From: Zopfochytrium polystomum
Lineage: Eukaryota > Chytridiomycota > Chytridiomycetes > Chytridiales > Chytridiaceae
Length of the DNA stretch: 64,000 nucleotides
Assembly (NCBI GenBank): GCA_025765615.1
Contig: JAIVFJ010000051.1
Span: 62,001 to 126,000, forward strand
Reading direction: 5' to 3'
Part shown: positions 52,202 through 63,100 of the stretch, piece by piece
Position numbering within the stretch: position 1 is the first letter of the stretch
Layout: every line of letters starts with the position of its first letter
Translations under genes and position numbers: made by a program
Notes under the pieces: model-generated
The model's input: only the letters and a program-made list of their open reading frames with translations
Told to the model about the DNA's origin: nothing
Databases searched by the model: none

Positions 52202-52381
52202 TGTGGAGGATAGAGGGGAGGAGTATTCGAACAAATCGAGACAACGTACCTGTTCGCGGGCGGTGAACAGTCCATTTGACTGAGGGTGATCTTCAGTGCG
52301 GGTGATTCTCGAAGATAACCTGCACGAAAAGGTCAGAGACTAATTCGGACGTTTGTTGGCAGGTTGAAGGCTGGCAACGAA

Positions 52382-52452
52382 TCAGACGTAAAAAAGTGAT
52401 TCCTCAAGAAGATTCGGTCATATGCTTGTCTCTACTTTTTTGCAATCATCAC
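52382..52452 (-). ncRNA. box C/D snoRNA 3, U27/snR74-like (18S guide)
   Basis: Box C GTGATGA (52452-52446), box D CTGA (52385-52382). The complement of 52417-52432 pairs with 16 consecutive bases of the 18S 5' region, GTCATATGCTTGTCTC. Taking CCGA as the D' box, the +5 base is the A of TCATATGC, the site modified by yeast snR74 and human U27. The box D guide has no target I recognise. Located in the intron 52499-52320. Confidence 0.88.
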
Positions 52453-52622
52453 GCTAATTGGCGCCTCCATCGCAAGACCGAGAATGAGCGCTGACTTACA
52501 TTCGTTATTTGTGCTGAAACGCCGAGCTTCCTGAGGAGCTGTGTTCCGCGGGTTCAGCCCTGCAAAGAGTAGGGAGTGAGCTGTGCGACACGGTCAGGAG
52601 AGAAGAGGGAACAGAGGGAGTG

Positions 52623-52701
52623 TCAGGGTTGCATGAATGGTAAAAATAAAAGGTTTTCGTCAAAGGGAGACCCTTGGACTCGTCATCTAGTAACTCATCA
52701 T
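52623..52701 (-). ncRNA. box C/D snoRNA 2 (two antisense elements to one 25S region)
   Basis: Box C ATGATGA (52701-52695), box D CTGA (52626-52623). The complement of 52631-52640 matches 25S GCATGAATGG, and the complement of 52679-52689 matches CTCGTCATCTA. Both rRNA segments lie within about 35 nt of each other in domain IV. The duplex near box D starts at position 5, slightly short of the usual rule, and the D' box is degenerate. Located in the intron 52751-52560. Confidence 0.72.
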
Positions 52702-52879
52702 GTGATAGTTCTGTTTGGGCGGGAGAGGGGGAGGCACGGGAAGTGACTAACCGAATGTGTGCTTGGCGAGATGGGGCGAGTAGCCTATTTAAATAGAAAG
52801 GTCAAGAATGTCGACAAAGCCGTACGAAGAGAAGCGGTGGAATTCACGCTAATCAGCCAATGCCGCTCCTCAATAATAG

Positions 52880-52942
52880 TCAGAACCCAATGCTCTGTTC
52901 AGGCAATGAACCGAGTATGTCGTTCTCGGTCCACCTCATCAT
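52880..52942 (-). ncRNA. box C/D snoRNA 1 (predicted 25S guide)
   Basis: Box C ATGATGA (52942-52936), internal CTGA serving as D' (52902-52899), box D CTGA (52883-52880). The guide before box D (complement of 52886-52897) pairs 12 nt with the conserved 25S/28S segment CCCAGTGCTCTG with one G-U. By the D+5 rule the modified base is the third C of CCC, like the yeast snR76-type site. The D' guide has no target I recognise. Located in the intron 52990-52785. Confidence 0.75.
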
Positions 52943-53530
52943 TCGCGTACCAAGAAAAATCGGGCCTGCCTTCACGGACGGATTACTCACCATCAAGAAA
53001 GCTGCGAGGTTCCAACTAGCGGGACCATTCTGGAAGATTCGGGTAAACGGCAGCGACGCAAAGCTGGGGGGGACGAAAGCATGAGATTCACAAAATCGGA
53101 GCAAATACAATGATAGGAGGTCGCTCAGAAAGTTCTTTCTCAACACAACTTTTTCAGCCGGTAATTCCATTATAAAGTTGTTGACTTTGTGAACATAGCA
53201 TCCTTGCGGAGGGGGCGGGGAGCGGTGTACAAGGATCCGATTCTTACCAGTCACCCCGGTTTCAAGCTTCGTGCATCGGGACTATGAGGATTCTAAGCAG
53301 GGACTCGTGTCAGCGGAAGAAAGGTTGGGCACAGAATTCGGAAGGGGATGGTAAGAGCCACTGACTGGAGTCAGACTCATTGTAAAATCACCAGGATATC
53401 ATAGACTCTAGTTTAAAATTGAAGTAGTCATCTCGCTCGCACATCTCGCGCGTGGCGTTCGCCCTCCAGCAACCACAGGTGGGGGCTCGCGTCAACGTGC
53501 GATCAGTTCTTACCGATGTCATCTTCTTTC

Positions 53531-53650
53531 TTTTCTTCTTTCTCACTCTCGCTTCTCCCTCATCCCTTTTTATTTGGTTTGTTGTTCGGGGGATTTTTTG
53601 GATGGTTCTCCTTGTCAGAGTCACGTGAATTGTGTACCAAATGAGCCTTG
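53531..53650. promoter_or_regulatory. putative bidirectional promoter (snoRNA host / FANCA-like)
   Basis: About 120 bp separates two divergent transcription units. The sequence is pyrimidine-rich on the plus strand (53521-53570) and includes GGTTTGTTGTTC. No TATA box is evident; the assignment rests on position only. Confidence 0.4.
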
Positions 53651-56600
53651 ATGCAACACGACAACACTGCTCACGACCACTCGCCCACCCAACCACTTCA
53701 CCGATTACTTAAACTCCTTCGAGGTGGCGGCACCGTAAATCTTGGTGCAAACCCCGGGACATACTCTGCAACAGGCATAATACAGCTCTTTGCTAAAACC
53801 TACTGCTCCGCATTGCCAGCGCGATCTCCATCCAGTGGGAGCATTCAAGTCGTAGCGGACTCGGCTCGATCCGACCGAGTATCGCTGCTCGATGCATTCT
53901 TTGAGTGTTGCAGCGCGTGCCCATGGCTATTCCCTGTCTCATCATTACTTTGCGAAAGCTTGGAGGAAACGGCTGGAAAGCCATGCGCAGAGTACTGGCA
54001 AACGCTGCCGGATTGCCTGGCTCAAGACCTTCCCGCTCTTGCATCAGCGCCAGGCAGGACCCGCTCTAATTTCGAAACTGCACTGCGTGGCATCGCATCT
54101 GTCGCTTCTGCTGGCAGGTCTTCCGCTTCGTCGTCATCGGCCACAGCGGTTCGCGTTGTGAACACGCTTGCCCGGCGAGTTGTGAGCGCCATCTCGAATG
54201 CGTTACTGAGCACTGATGAGACTGCTTCACATTTCAATGTGGATGGTCCTGACGCGGCTGGTCTTCTTTCTTGCTACGACACTCTCATGGAGTTCATCCA
54301 ATCTCGTTCAGTGGACACCTTACAATTATTTGCCACGGCACACCTGCGGTGGCTGTGCCACGGAACCGCTAATTCCTTTGAATCTGTCCCCTCCCTCGAT
54401 TCACCCTATCTGGCTTCATTATTTGCTGCGATTACGGGAGGACTGACGCGCCTACCACCATTGGCCCGTGTCATTGTGGAAAAGTTGACGTTCCCGTGGC
54501 TGAAGGAGCCTTTCGCGGTCTACTCTACCCTGTGGGACGAAGCGGCATCGATGGACTTGAACTCGTACCGTGCGCTTTTCTGCGTAATGGCAGTAGCAAG
54601 TGAGCGGGACTATGCCACATTGCTCAGTCATGCTCGCACGTGGACGATCTCTTCTCTATGTGCATCGCAACCCAGACATCTTGCTTTGGGCCTCTGCCTA
54701 AGTTACTTCGTCTCACTCCACCCACCAGTATCGCTTAAGCAAGCCCAGCAATCGAGCGTGGCTTCATTACCTTCACATGGTGCCTGGCTTGCATCCTCGA
54801 CAATATCGATGACTCGCCAGAAGGATTTGCAAATTCTTCTTGCGGTCCTGAATTCGTTTCTCAAACCAGGCATTGGCGCAGACTTAGCATTTCTGAAATC
54901 TCACTTAGTAGGAGTGCGCTCTGTTTCTGCGTTTCGTAGCTTTTCGGATGCAGTTGCTGCGCTCCTACGCAAAGCTTCTATTGAGGATTCCCGAACAAAT
55001 GTCAATGGAGCAGGACCAAGCCGAAAACGCAAGCAACTACCATCGTCTATGCAAAATTCCGGTGGTGAAGCGAGCCATTTATCTGCAGCGGATGCTGTTG
55101 ATGAATTTGCTGCATCTGGCGGGGCCAGTAAGATCCCTAAATGGTTGTTCGTGGAGATGCTCGTAAACCCAAAGTGGTACCGGCAGACATTTTTGATGGA
55201 GTTGGCTGCATTTGGGACGAAGCCCGCTAGTGATCTGATGGATGCTTTGAAGAAAGCCGGGAAAGTGCCAAAAGGCTTTGCCGCGTTGACGGTTCCGGAC
55301 GCGGACCGCGAAGTAGTTCACGAGGAGGGGTTCGAATTTTGGCTGGAGTCAGCTTCAAGAACTATCGATGGTTTTAGGGACGTGATAAGCAAAGGAAACG
55401 CTTCAGCCTTTTGCGGGTTGTGTTCATGCGCTGCGAAAAACTCTGGAGCGATCTAGGCCATACTTTTCCTGTTGGGATGAAATAATGGGCAAAGTCACGT
55501 GTATTTCCGTGAACTCGCTGGGTCGCTGTCGGGCGCTTCCGCTTTGTGTTGATCAAAACGCTTTCAAATTTGCTGAGGTCGTCATTGGCATTGTGCATCG
55601 TTTGCGACAAGCACGGTAACATGGGTGAGCGTGGCAGCGTCGCAATCGTCGCGGCCGTTAGGGACCTAGTTCCTGGGGGATGGAATGCTATGTTTTTACG
55701 ATTATACCAGATGTGCTACTCAGACATGCCTCAGCATGGCAAAGACGCTTCAAAGATTGGAAACTTGATTCTTTCACTGGCACGGCTGGTTTCCCTGTGG
55801 ATTGCGGCCGGAATACCAAGAGATGCAACTGTTTCGTACGAAGTTGATGAAGCCAGAGTAGAAACTGACCGTGCGCAAGAGGTCATTGAGATACTAGAAC
55901 CCGAAATGGCGCTCCTACAACGGCTATTTGTGGACTCGACACCAACACACATGCATATCGTAGCTCAGGAACTTTTGACATATTGCAAAGGTCTGTCGGC
56001 GGAAGCTCGAAACTTTCAGGCAGGAGCAACGAAAGAGGAGAAAAGTGAATGAAAGTGACGGCTGCAATATTCTTCCTGAGGGATCCCTGAATTGGACAAC
56101 GGAGGTTGGAAACCTTGATGGATCTGTTGCAAGATTGAACCGAGTGGTGGAGTTTTTACAGAGGCGTCTTTTCTTGTTTCAATCGGTTGTGGAGCAGCTC
56201 ACCATCGCCCCCATAATTGGAGCACCACTGTTCCCGCCGTGGCTATACGATGAATTAGGCGATATGGAGACTGCGGTGAGAATGCTTCTTGCGCTACCCC
56301 GTCACTCGAAAGATGTTCCTGAGGGAATGGAAGCCTTTCGTTACTGTGGGCCGTCTACCGCCAGCATGGCTGCAACTGTTACGGTCCTGGCTCACGACAG
56401 CATGTGGTAAAATGAGTTTGATTGATTCCACTCAATTTTGCGACTCGATCCTTCACCGCTGGCTGCTGTGCACTGTCCGAACAGTGGTTGGCCGCGACGA
56501 GGATCAATTTGGAAAGAGTTCAAGCCCGGGGGAGCTCCACACTACTGTCGACTCTGAAGCGGCAGTCATGTGCCTCGCTTTGCGAGATGTCGTCTCGCTT

Positions 56601-57554
56601 GATCTGTCGCGGCCGATGCACTCAATCTCGTTACGGTCGTCCTGGCTCCGTGACTTGCTCGCAAGTGCTCCAGAGTCGTTGGCGCCATTGCTGGCACAGA
56701 CATGCCGGTTGCTGCCCGGGACGTGGTTATGGACTGGAGCTTTCGGCACCAGCTGCCCTGACTCTCATCTATTGGAAGAAGCGTGTCGGGAGTGGGAGGC
56801 CTGGGCAATACGGTGTTGCCGCAATCACAGCCTTCGGAGAGGGCTTCGCGAGATGATGACTTTTGCTGCATTTGCAACGGACCATTTTAGCTGGTTACGC
56901 TGATGGGGCTTCCGCGGCTGGCAGTGAAGCCGATTTTCAGTATACGCAATTAGAGGTACAGATGCTTGTCACTTTCTATAATTGCTTGTTTCCTGAAGTG
57001 TGGGCGTTTGTTCTTTTTCGCAGGTGCTCAGTAAATGCGCGCCAACGCTCTGCGCCATGGCGGTCACTGCAGCGCTCGTTAGGCTTGCTGCGCGGTCCGA
57101 CGGATGATAACCCGCTCTGTGCTTGTGTAGGCCTAGATTTGATGAAGTGGACCCGGCAAGTGTCCACTACCAACTATATTGTACTCAATTAACACGGGAG
57201 CTAGGTTCCAGCACAAGTCCCCACCCTAAGCGTTTTCCAGGGCTGAGTTCGATCATTTCTCTGGCCTTTGTCCTTCAGCTCGTCCTTATTTCGTCCACAG
57301 ACGATGATGCAGACAGTGACAGGCAACGCCGGATGGTTGTTGATCTTCTGGCAGCCCTCAGCGGCACCGGAAGTCGGGGCCGCACCACCTCTTTTGTGGA
57401 TGCAAGATGTATTAGGAATGCCTTGCGTTGGTGGTTCAACGAACCTGACGGTGAGAGGAAGCAAGACTCGCGTGACGAGTTTCTGGGAATGTTGGCGGAA
57501 GGTGTTGAGTGGTTATGCCCAGCCGAAACCTCTGGCCCGTGGCCGGTGGACTAG
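53651..57554 (+). CDS. FANCA: Fanconi anaemia group A-like protein
   Basis: Probable FANCA homologue, a scaffold of the Fanconi core complex for interstrand-crosslink repair. First exon is long (53651 to about 55,400). The best block is FVEMLVNPKWYRQTFLMELA followed by DLMDALKKAGKVPKGFAAL, which lines up with the human FANCA FRRPYYVSHFLPALL...FIESLKRADKIPPSLY segment. It is followed at the right distance by SRTIDGFRDVISKG (human: LRASMTDPSQRDVIS). Later exons (SLALCIVCDKHGNMGERGSV, AVRDLVPGGWNAMFLRLYQM, VVEFLQRRLFLFQSVVEQL, APLFPPWLYDELGDMETAVR) fit a helical repeat protein but are less diagnostic. Several introns between 55,400 and 57,130 are inferred from frame changes. Overall identity to human is low, so the call rests on motif order. 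Confidence 0.6.
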
Positions 57555-58347
57555 ATACGTGTACATAAGTACTTTCTTGAGAACTAATGATAAAACGTTT
57601 CTTCAATCTCTCAAACTCGTCGCTCGTCGCCGGATTTTGCGAACTCCTTCCCCACATTTCCAATCCGTTTTGTAAATTACCTTCTCCCTTGTCTTCGTAT
57701 TCACTGGAGACCTCGCGTCTTTCATCCCGCTGAAACGACAATCGTCGACAGCTTGGATCGCGAAGGTCCCGCAGTTTTGTTTCGCCAATTTAGATCAATA
57801 AGGTCTAGTGTCTCGTCGCATACATTTACATCTCTCTTCTCTTGTCTGCCGCGTTCAGTGGTCGTGAGTGGACAAGCACATGCTGACGGGCGATGCTGAT
57901 CGTCTTGGTCATTCTCTTAAGGTTTTATTCTTTTTGATGAGGGCTTTCCCTTCGAAGACTTGAAAAGGCGATGAGCAAATTCCACCGCAACGGACTGCTA
58001 ACTTCGTGGGCGGCGTGACTGCGAATGCAGCATCCGAATCAGATGAATGTTGTAGAGAAGGCGTTCAAGTTTGTCGTGTTTGACACATTCACGATCATCA
58101 GTCAAGATTCTATCATCTGGCTGTGCACAAGAAAGGCCCTCTTGGGTTCTGAGTTGTTGAGGGAAGGGAGTGGTACTCACACCAAATCTGCTCCACCTGC
58201 CCTCGCGTTTCGCCGACTCTTTCTGAAGCCATAAATATTCATTTACAATGCAATGGCGCACACCGCAAAACAAAAACAAGAAATTACAGCAGTGGAAAAC
58301 GGACGAGAAACACTTCATCCATACGACAATCAACCCAGCCGAACAAT
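57555..58347. other. convergent intergenic region
   Basis: Between the stop of the FANCA-like gene and the stop of the C2H2 factor. Nothing recognisable: no tRNA, no array, no motif-bearing ORF. Confidence 0.5.
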
Positions 58348-59935
58348 TCAACTTGGCTCGACGGTTCTGCGTAGGTGCTTTTTCTTGTGAGGCCGATGCA
58401 ACTCCGTATCCCAATCCCTTGCGCGTTTCGTTGCACTGAGCGAAGTACCACCAGGGAAGGACGCTGATTCGGTGGCTCTCTCCTCCGCGTTTGCACTCTC
58501 CTCGAGGGGCACTCCGTGCCTCGACAGCCGGTGACGTCGCATGTCAAAGCGCCGCCGAAATCCGCGACCGCACTCGTTGCACGTATAAACTAGGGATTTT
58601 GCGCCGAAATGAGTCATGTAGTGTATCTTGAGATTGTAGCGACGAGCTTGAGACGTGGTGCAGTATGGAAACGGGCAGGTAAATAGTCCAGTTTGCGGGT
58701 TCGGGTTCAGTTTCAAAACGTCATCTGGCATTGGTAGGCCGCTGTCGTCTGACAAACTTTCTTCCCGGGTTGACTGCAGCTTTGTGAGGATCGCCCTGGG
58801 AAGCGTGCTTCACGTTGACACGTGCGCGATCATTTGAAGGTGCTGACATCACATTCTTCGAAGGATCGCAGTTTTCTCTGCAATCTGCTTGGGAACTCTC
58901 TGTGTCTGAGAGTTCGGACATTATTGTTGGGGAATCGGACGAGTCTCCAGACAACGAATGGGTGTCTGTGCTCGTGGCGAAAGGAGTGGGGTCGAAAACG
59001 GAGAAGCCGATTCGGCCAGTCCACTGCAGAGCCCAACTGACGGCTTGATCAATGTCCAAGAGCGTGTCTGAGTTGGCTGGGTCGACTAGTGGCTCCAACG
59101 TTTGGAGGTTCCCGTCCATCAGTACAGCCGTGTCGACAACCCCACGGTCACAAAGTCCAAACGGCAGCACGTCGTGAGTGATGCTTTTCTCAAATAGAGC
59201 CGCGCATCTTTCGTTCAACGGAGGACCCTTTGCACCGTTATGGACCATTTCCCTTTCAAACAAACGGTCGCAACTGGAATCCACGGTATTGCGATCCTCG
59301 GTCACCTCCCACAGGTCCAGGTCCAGTGTCCAGATTCCACACTGATGCATCGTTCTGGGTATCGAAGCTCTCAGTTATGTATCTCTGAAGCGCCGGCCAT
59401 AGCGGATCGCTGAGTGCAGACGCCGTATACGTTTCTTTAGCGGTCGCAGAGCTTTTCTGCCAACTCACCAAAGATGGATCCAGCGCGGATCAGGCTGTCG
59501 CCGGCGCCACCCCTGGCGTTGGCCTCGGCGAAGTCTGGTCCGAAAAGAACCAATGGGAAAGGATTTTGATAGGGTCAGGTCCTTTGATTCGGTGCATGCT
59601 ATTGGCGCTTCCATCATACCGAAATTGTCGAATAATGTCAGGTTGTCGAATGAAGAAGTGTCATTCGAAGGAGACTCGGTCTCCGCGTCTGGTACAAGCC
59701 AGTCCATCAGCGCAAAATCTTCCGAGGGATCCTCATTGTCGATCTCAGCCGGTTCCGTCCGATAGACGCCAAGGCTACAGGCGTGGTCCGCGATCTTTGG
59801 GATGGCCCTTGTGTGGAGGGAAGAGAGGGGTGTCTGGGGGTAGCAGAGTGCTAAGGATGGTAGCGGAAGGGCTGCCGGGCTGTCAGACGCTGGTGCTGTT
59901 GAATCGAAAGTTGGGTGTGGACCCGGAGGATGCAC
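58348..59935 (-). CDS. C2H2 zinc-finger protein, two fingers at C-terminus
   Basis: Probable transcription factor. The C-terminal exon has two adjacent C2H2 fingers: FTCPFPYCTTSQARRYNLKI then HYMTH, and YTCNECGRGFRRRFDMRRHR then LSRH, followed by a basic tail (KKKHLRR) and the stop at 58348. Upstream segments are acidic and Ser/Thr-rich (LDIDQAVSWALQWTGR, SLSGDSSDSPTIMSELSDTE), typical of activation regions. A start at 59935 (MHPPGPHPTFDSTAPASDS) is plausible. The exons switch frame at about 59,340-59,470 and at about 58,760-58,840; for the latter, an intron with donor GTGATG near 58,850 and acceptor TGCAG near 58,780 restores the frame. The family beyond C2H2 is not recognised. Confidence 0.65.
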
Positions 59936-60105
59936 CGCAGGGCCTGATCAGTGCTCCCTTGTTGTTCGGTGTCGGGGTTGCGGGTGTCGATCCCACGCTC
60001 ATGAATGTCGATCGCGTTTGTTCGCACGTCCTTTTTTTCTTCCTGAATTTTCTTTTCCTTCAGTTTCGGACATAATCACAACGCAGAGTACCGTTCCCAC
60101 GCACA

Positions 60106-63100
60106 CTACGATACCCTAGTAATGAAACGACCTTCTAGCAAGCCCTCCAAACAACGAAGGGCGTCAGCAGCCCTAGCTTTTCCTCCTCCATAGCCTTCCT
60201 CTGAGCGGTCCAGAGCGCGTTGCAGTAAGCCCCACATTCCCTCTTCCTCCGGTGCGGCCACCGCTAATGTTGCATGCCGAAGGAATCCACGCAATGCTGC
60301 GGCCCGAGCTGTGACACCAATGACAGTAGGAGCGAGTCCGCCGCGAGCTGTTGTCAAGCGAGACACGATGGCAGCCGCAGCAGTGATTTTCCGCGCTAGT
60401 ACGAGAGACACGACCAGTTCTCTTGTCAGATGATGCTGGAGAGGTAACGGAAGTGGGCCAGGGGCACCCTTGGGTCGCGATGCTGTTGAAAGTAGAGAAT
60501 CGATAAGGCGAGACAATACTGCGGATGGAACTCGTGGAGCTAAACCCGTCGCCACGATGAGGTAGTGCAGAAGAGTGTCGGAGAATAGGGGGGATGAGGA
60601 ATCAAACGATAATAGTAACTTCGCCAGCAATGAATGGGCAGCAGATTCGTCCGGCGAAGACGACAGGAGCTCCAATTTCAAAGCCTCAGCCACTGCTGGG
60701 ATCGTGCCGAAGCTGCTCAATGCTCTTGCGGACTCCGCGAAGACCTGCGTTTTTCAATCAGTACAGGTATGGTCGATGCCTTAAGACGTACTTCATCTGT
60801 GAGCGGTGGCACTGGCATTGTGTCGGAGGCAAGCCGAAATTGGATCAGTGCGTCATAGAAACCTCTTGACGCTGCAGCGGCGAAAGCCTCTTTCCAGCAG
60901 TCCGGGAACACTTCCATCCCAGACTTGCTTATGATGGAAAGCGATTGGCACAGGGCATCAAAATGGGTAAAGGTCTCACTTCCAGCGATTAACCGCTGTA
61001 TGAGTCCTCGCTTTGCATCATCGTTGTCAAGGTCAGACCCAGAAATCTAAAGGATTCCTTAGGCTCGTTACTCATGGTTTCCGAAATAAATCTACCTGGA
61101 TTTCCCAGCCATTCGACACAACCGCGTCCAGCTCAGCACGAACGAGTTCTTCCGGAGGCAGCACTCCTGAGCCGAAGTACTATTCGCGTATGTAAGTTTG
61201 GCTTCTTGACAGAGACAATGTCGCTGAGATAAGCTGACCTTAATGGACAATTGATTTAACTCGAGCCGAACCGCAGCATCCAGGATTGCTGCCGTGTTTG
61301 GATAGGGTTTCGCTAATGCAGTTCCGGACGGCTGCCTGTATCCGCTCCACGTCAGGCGTGACGTCCTTCTTTTGCGACTTTATCATCTGATTCTGCCCAC
61401 GTCAAAGTCGTCCCATCCATCAGCTTTCTTGGGAGGCTCAGGGGAGGTATGCAGGGCGCTTCCCATTTTAAAAACGGCTCCAACAATGCGAGATAATGCA
61501 TCTGCGGGGGGTTCGACGCCCTGGCGGAAGACCGGCGCCATGGGTCGAGGTCCCAAGAGAGGTAAACCAAGAACTGATGAGATAGCATCCGCGTAAATCG
61601 ATGTTGTTTCGAAAATCGGATCCGCAAAGTGATCATGAAGAAGATTCACAGCTTGGCTAACGATTGAGGGATGTCTGCCCGCAATTATCATTTTCATACA
61701 AAGTGATCGCACCTATAATCGTTGTTAAAATACAATTGTAGAACGTAATGATAGGGGAAAACCTCTTCAGGCGGCTCGCCGTAGGTCCAGTCAAACTGCT
61801 GCACGCGATCAAATGGGATTGAATCGCTTCCACTGGGAGCAGATAAAGTAGACAAAGCGTGTATCAAGTTACAGTGCTTCATGATGCTTTTTGTAAGTGT
61901 GAGAGCCTCCGCCGCATCGTCGGAAGGTATCTCTCGGAGGCGATCCATTACAGTGCCAATGAGGTCAATCCGCAAAGGCGAAGGAGCATAACCGGCCTGA
62001 TTTCTGTCAATAGGCTGACACCCTTATTGAAGCTTGACGCACTGACCTGCTCACCAGCGCCGTAGATAGTAAGTACTTTGACCAACTGAGGGACTTCAAG
62101 TGCGAATACGATTCTGGACACGGTGGAGAAATCCGCTTCGATTCTGCAGTTCCGCAACTAAGCTTCCCAACGCTTTCATGGTTAACTTACTTTTCCGCAT
62201 CTTCAAACTCCCAATCCACTTCTTCAAGCAAAGAACCTAGGTAGCGAAGAGCAAGCGACGTTTGAAGAGACTGAGACACATTGGCTGGGACAGCGCGAGG
62301 TCCTGGGGACTCATCCGGAAATTCACTCAAGTACTCCAGGCCAGTCAGGCTGTGTAAATAGTTAGACATCTGAGGCCTATGGGGAAAATTCTCAACCTTG
62401 GAAGCGCTTTGAGGAGTGCAGCGACAACATTTGTGGACGGAAGGGCCTCCAAAATCTCCTGGTACGCCAATATCATAGAGGGTTCCTCCAAGTAATTGTT
62501 GGAAATGATTTGCTCCAACGACAAAGGAAATACCCCGCTGAACGGGGGCTGCTCCAAATCTCTAATGACATCCACACGTCTTAATAGCTGATGTGAGGCC
62601 CGCTCAGCCTAAAAAAAATTGAGAATTCCTCTGAAAATTTTTGAAACACTTACTACTGCCAAATCAGCGAGTAAACTATAAAACACGGCCATCTTTTGGG
62701 GACCGCCCGACTTGGCCTGAACTCTGTCAAACAAAGCTTGTTCATATTTCCTCACCTTTGAGTGGCATTCACAGAGTCGCGTGAACAGCTGGGTTCCATC
62801 GAGGCTTGCTCTGAATCTGACCACGCCATTCTCGAACTCTTTTCCACTGACTGATGGGTTGCATGCCAACCAGCACAGTCGCTCCAAAAGCATCTCTGAC
62901 GCTGAAACTCCAAATGACGGCGCGATTGATAAGGCCTCCTCAAATTCGAAGTTCTCATCGTTTCCAAGACCCCTAGCAATGGACAAGAGGACTTGATGCT
63001 GGTATCCGCTGTCTGTTTTAAATTGTCCCGGATCAACGGATGGAAGACGGCATATGCTTTCCACAATCTTGCTTGCTTCGTCGGAAGCATTTCGGTTGAG

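Larger units (their letters stand above)
51975..53530 (-). ncRNA. snoRNA host gene (spliced, no obvious long reading frame)
   Basis: Minus-strand transcript inferred from a chain of good splice sites. Exons: about 53530-53514, 53281 or 53292 to 53248, 53063-52991, 52784-52752, 52559-52500, 52319-52250 and 52059 to about 51975. Donors are GTAAGA, GTAAGA, GTGAGT, GTTAGT, GTAAGT and GTACGT. An AATAAA signal (complement of 51980-51985) ends it. The exons are 17-85 nt and I see no long or conserved protein in them. The last four introns each contain one box C/D snoRNA, the layout of UHG/GAS5-type host genes. The 5' end is about 120 bp from the divergent FANCA-like start, so the two may share a promoter. 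The coding potential of the exons is not fully excluded. Confidence 0.75.

Noticed and set aside
52623..52701. U15 identity for snoRNA 2
   Set aside because: It shares GATGACGAG with U15, but in U15 that string overlaps box C and the real guide is elsewhere; the target logic differs.
53064..53247. snoRNA in the second host intron
   Set aside because: No RTGATGA box C; an H/ACA RNA could not be supported by eye.
53293..53513. Fifth snoRNA in the first host intron
   Set aside because: A CTGA is present but the best C box (AGATGAC) departs from RTGATGA, and the guide matches no rRNA I know.
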